The position numbers and the translations under genes are program-made. From contig CALDIE010000304.1 in the NCBI GenBank assembly GCA_937901625.1, forward strand, positions 1 to 15,832: a stretch of 15,832 bases of DNA. Reading direction: 5' to 3'. Position 1 is the stretch's first letter, and each line of letters starts with the position of its first letter. The stretch comes from an uncultured Lachnospiraceae bacterium. GTDB taxonomy: Bacteria; Bacillota; Clostridia; Lachnospirales; Lachnospiraceae. Below, piece by piece: positions 13,546 through 15,832 of this stretch. The notes under the pieces were generated by a model. That model was not told where the DNA came from and did no database searches. It saw only the letters and a program-made list of their open reading frames with translations.

Positions 13546-14772
13546 ATGGGAAAAATGTTTTCCTGGTTAGACAAACGAGCGCATGAGGATATAGAGGCGT
13601 ATGACCGTAGAATAAATGCATCCAAGGCACTTCACGGGGGATACGCGTTTTTGACGTGGGATAATTACGATGAGTCGCTGGGAGTTTTTTCCGCTTATGT
13701 GGTTTGGAACGGAGACTTAAACAGACGCCTTCGTCATCCCCTGCCGCAGGGTGGCTTTATGTTTTCCTGTCCGAAGGATCGTGCGGCAGAGATCTGTGAA
13801 GCCAACCGGGCGTTGCCCGTTTTTATCAAACTCTATTCCGTAAACGCCAAGGTTTACGCGGAGAGTTTTTATATTCCGGATGAGGACAGAAACTATGACT
13901 TTTACTTCAACGGTTGCGAGGTTCATGTTCCGGAATGGTGGATGGTATTTGCCGGTATGCAACAGCCTGCAGACGGCCACTACGAAGAGGAAGTGGAAAC
14001 GTTCGATAACATTTTACCGCAGACACCGTTTACGGATGCAGGAGGAAGCACATCATCTTACAAAGCGTTAGGAAACACATCCTGCAATGCATTAAGAAGT
14101 ACGTCCTACAATGCGTCGGGAAACACCTCTTACAGTGTATCAAATCTCTCCTCCTACAGGGGCAGTGCATCTTCCTACAGAGCTTACAGCCGCACCTCCT
14201 ACAAGGGCAGTGTATCTTCCTACAGTGCCTACAGCCTCTCCTCCTACAGGGGCAGTGTATCTTCCTACAATGCATTCAGCCACACCTCCTACAAGGGAAG
14301 CGGATTTGGCATGGGAAGTTACAACTACGGAAGTTTTTTACGGAGTACATTTTCGCTTTCATCCTACTATGGAGGAAGGTATCGTTTTGGCGGATTTATG
14401 TCGGAAAATAGTGCGTCATGGGCGTTTTTGTCCGGAAGTTTTTATTCCGGCAGTTACGCATCCACAGGCTTCTTATCCGGAAGTTTTTCATCCGGCAGTT
14501 ACACTTACGGATCCTTCCTGTTCGGAAGTTTCTTCTCGAGCAGTTATCTCTCGGGCAGTTATCTCTCAGGCAGTTACCGTAGCGCTAACCGCTACGGAAG
14601 CAGATACTTATCCGGCAGTTACAGCGCGGAAATGCCAGAGGATCTTGCTATAGGTGAGGCGTCCGTACAAGGGACGGAAGGTGTATCGGAGGCTTATGCG
14701 CCCGTTGAGGCAGCAGAGGTTGCACCGGTTAGATGGATCGCTGAGATGGGGTATGGGATCGGTTTGATATGA
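13546..14772 (+). CDS. Ser/Tyr/Gly/Phe-rich repeat protein, aromatic pentad repeats, function unknown
   Basis: I do not recognise this 408-residue protein. It has no signal peptide or membrane span, so it should be cytoplasmic. Residues 1-165 look like a folded domain rich in aromatics (segments GGYAFLTWDNYD, FMFSCPKD, PEWWMVFAG). Residues 168-360 are almost entirely Ser, Tyr, Gly, Phe, Thr, Ala and Asn, with Arg and Lys but only one acidic residue (Glu287). Aromatics recur with a period of 8 from Tyr172 to Tyr204 (Cys at 180). Then every fifth residue from 204 to 359 is Tyr or Phe at 27 of 32 positions, usually preceded by Ser, Gly, Thr or Ala. The tail 361-408 is acidic (nine Glu/Asp) and ends RWIAEMGYGIGLI. 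The pentad pattern resembles pentapeptide-repeat proteins with aromatic instead of Leu/Phe cores. A low-complexity condensate domain is the alternative. The stop overlaps the next start. The ribosome site (AAGGCAGG) is weak. Confidence 0.85.
   Translation: MGKMFSWLDKRAHEDIEAYDRRINASKALHGGYAFLTWDNYDESLGVFSAYVVWNGDLNRRLRHPLPQGGFMFSCPKDRAAEICEANRALPVFIKLYSVNAKVYAESFYIPDEDRNYDFYFNGCEVHVPEWWMVFAGMQQPADGHYEEEVETFDNILPQTPFTDAGGSTSSYKALGNTSCNALRSTSYNASGNTSYSVSNLSSYRGSASSYRAYSRTSYKGSVSSYSAYSLSSYRGSVSSYNAFSHTSYKGSGFGMGSYNYGSFLRSTFSLSSYYGGRYRFGGFMSENSASWAFLSGSFYSGSYASTGFLSGSFSSGSYTYGSFLFGSFFSSSYLSGSYLSGSYRSANRYGSRYLSGSYSAEMPEDLAIGEASVQGTEGVSEAYAPVEAAEVAPVRWIAEMGYGIGLI
14152..14301 (+). repeat. 45-bp tandem repeat, three copies plus part
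   Basis: Units at 14152-14196, 14197-14241 and 14242-14286, with a partial unit after them, each encode 15 residues of the form SY(R/K)GS(A/V)S followed by SYxA(Y/F)SxT or S. DNA identity between units is high, including at third codon positions, which points to fairly recent tandem duplication. Confidence 0.9.
14428..14625 (+). repeat. second 45-bp repeat array, four units plus part
   Basis: Units at 14428-14472, 14473-14517, 14518-14562 and 14563-14607, with an 18-base partial unit, encode 15 residues each. They begin L(S/F)GS(F/Y) and are built from three x-S-G-S-(F/Y) pentads. The first two units are close in DNA; the fourth is diverged (RSANRYGSR). The period matches the first array although the residue pattern differs. 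Confidence 0.85.
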
Positions 14773-15626
14773 TCAATGGTTTTTATTCGATGTGGACGAA
14801 ACCGTCAAAGGTTCGTCTCGGAACGAACAAAAAATATATCTACGAGATGGAGGATTTCGAGGTCATCACGATGATCCTCTCTGTTGCTGCGTACGAACGT
14901 TACAACGGACCGACGAAGATGTATGCCGATGAGGATGCATGTGCCTATCTGGACAAGACCGGTTTGGCTTCAATGTTTCACCGTGGTGTGGAGTTGATCG
15001 GGGTATCGGAGGAGATCGACCCTCTGGTATTTTGGGCAGCGGGGAAGCTGGTTGCGCTTTCTAAAGAGCAGGGCGCATCGGCTATGATCGATCTGGATCT
15101 GATCATCTGGAAGGATCTGGCGAAATGTATAGGGGAGAATCCGGTCTATGTGATTCACAGGGAGGAGTTAAACCCTGTGATCTACCCGGATCCGCATGTT
15201 TTTGAATGTAACGAAGGATATTCGATGCCGGAAGAGTGGGATTTTTCCGTATTGCCGGCCAATACAGCGCTGTTGTACACCTCGAGTGAGGAATTCAGAA
15301 AGTATTATACTTCTGCAGCGCTTGCTTTTATGAAGGGATGCGCGCCGTCCAAAGATAACTTAAACCGTATGGTTTTTGCGGAACAGCGCCTCCTGCCGAT
15401 CTGCGCTAAGGCAATGGGGCTTGGCGTGGGATCCTATGTGAAGTCTGTTTCGGAGCTGCGGGAACAGACGGTGTTTACGCACATCTGGGGACACAAAGAT
15501 GTCCTTAAATATAATCTTCAGGAAAGAGAACAATACATACGGCGTTGCTTAAAGCGCCTTAAGTATGACTTTCCGGACTATTATGTCTATGCAGCGGGGG
15601 TAAAAGAACTGCAACGATATGTATAG
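14769..15626 (+). CDS. putative glycosyltransferase-like protein (DUF6734-like)
   Basis: This 285-residue protein has no membrane span or signal. Several points suggest a GT-A-type nucleotide-sugar transferase: a start with MWTKP (8-12), a hydrophobic strand leading to Asp-Leu-Asp at 108-110 (MIDLDLIIW), which has the form of a DxD metal and sugar-nucleotide site, the segment PANTALLY (163-170), FAEQRLL (203-209), and HIWGHKD near 238-244. The set of WxKP, DxD and EQ motifs reminds me of the DUF6734 family, but that is from memory and the activity is inferred. Its ATG overlaps the repeat gene's TGA (ATGA, 14769-14772), so the two are made together. A role in modifying the Ser/Tyr-rich repeat region is plausible. 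Lys/Arg-rich segments near residues 256-265 are also seen. Confidence 0.6.
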   Translation: MINGFYSMWTKPSKVRLGTNKKYIYEMEDFEVITMILSVAAYERYNGPTKMYADEDACAYLDKTGLASMFHRGVELIGVSEEIDPLVFWAAGKLVALSKEQGASAMIDLDLIIWKDLAKCIGENPVYVIHREELNPVIYPDPHVFECNEGYSMPEEWDFSVLPANTALLYTSSEEFRKYYTSAALAFMKGCAPSKDNLNRMVFAEQRLLPICAKAMGLGVGSYVKSVSELREQTVFTHIWGHKDVLKYNLQEREQYIRRCLKRLKYDFPDYYVYAAGVKELQRYV

Positions 15627-15641
15627 TGATGAGGAATTCAA

Positions 15642-15832
15642 ATGATAACAGTATCACATTTGACCAAGAGATTTGGCGATCGGGTAGCGGTATCCGATCT
15701 TTCCTTTGAGTGTGAAAAAGGAAAAATATACGGGTTTCTCGGACCGAACGGTGCCGGTAAATCCACGACGTTAAAAATGCTTACAGGGTATCTTGAACCG
15801 ACGCAGGGTGAGATCAGGATCAACGACGCGTC
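15642..15832 (+). CDS. ABC transporter ATP-binding protein, 5' part; cut by window end
   Basis: The first 63 codons of an ABC ATPase are present. They include the typical start (TVSHLTKRFGD), an aromatic base-stacking region, and a complete Walker A motif GPNGAGKST about 40 residues in, then LTGYLEPTQG. The pattern is that of exporters with ABC-2 permeases (CcmA/GldA/drug-exporter type). GAGG at 15631-15634, 7 bases before the ATG, supports the start. It begins 15 bases after the glycosyltransferase-like gene, so it may belong to the same transcript. Its permease would lie beyond the window. Confidence 0.9.
   Translation, partial: MITVSHLTKRFGDRVAVSDLSFECEKGKIYGFLGPNGAGKSTTLKMLTGYLEPTQGEIRINDA

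Noticed and set aside
14152..14625. CRISPR array
   Set aside because: The repeats are tandem, in frame and without unique spacers, so they are coding repeats.
14111..14653. 180-codon open frame within the repeat gene in another frame
   Set aside because: It arises from the repetitive DNA being open in several frames. The pentad pattern and coupling support the annotated frame.

Overview
The window (about 45-47% GC by eye, strong AGGAGG-type ribosome sites, sigma-A-like promoters, a class A flavodiiron protein, and der-plsY-gpsA in that order) looks like chromosome from an anaerobic Clostridia species, most likely Lachnospiraceae. The lineage is inferred from gene order and protein style, not from a marker gene.

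Layout. (1) 1-2777, plus strand: 3' part of der (ribosome-assembly GTPase), then plsY and gpsA, two consecutive steps of glycerolipid precursor synthesis. A terminator-like hairpin and a long imperfect inverted repeat lie between plsY and gpsA. (2) 2782-2849: a perfect 32-bp inverted repeat with a 4-nt loop fills the gap between two convergent genes. (3) 8875-2852, minus strand: a tight five-gene unit read from one promoter near 8956-8984: flavodiiron protein, ABC ATPase, an unrecognised 590-residue single-span protein with a large outer domain, and two ABC-2-type permeases. (4) 8876-9249: divergent control region. (5) 9250-12124, plus strand: cdd, a membrane-anchored MutS-like ATPase, rnhA and a 63-residue single-span protein, closed by a clear terminator at 12182-12214. 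(6) 12357-13346: a WYL-domain transcription regulator. (7) 13546-15626: a two-gene unit made of a Ser/Tyr/Gly/Phe-rich repeat protein and a putative glycosyltransferase-like protein whose start codon overlaps the repeat protein's stop. (8) 15642 to the end: start of another ABC exporter ATPase gene, cut by the window edge.

Most of the window is housekeeping. The part that may be undescribed is region 7. The repeat protein has no signal peptide or membrane segment. It has an unrecognised N-terminal domain of about 165 residues, a roughly 190-residue repeat region and an acidic tail. From residue 204 to 359 an aromatic residue (Tyr or Phe) sits at 27 of 32 positions spaced exactly five apart, mostly preceded by small residues, so the region can be read as an aromatic-cored relative of pentapeptide repeats or as a sticker-and-spacer low-complexity domain. 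Its translationally coupled partner carries a DxD motif, so glycosylation of the Ser-rich repeat by the partner is a reasonable but untested idea. The palindrome in region 2 resembles a REP-type repeat pair and is the second point of interest.
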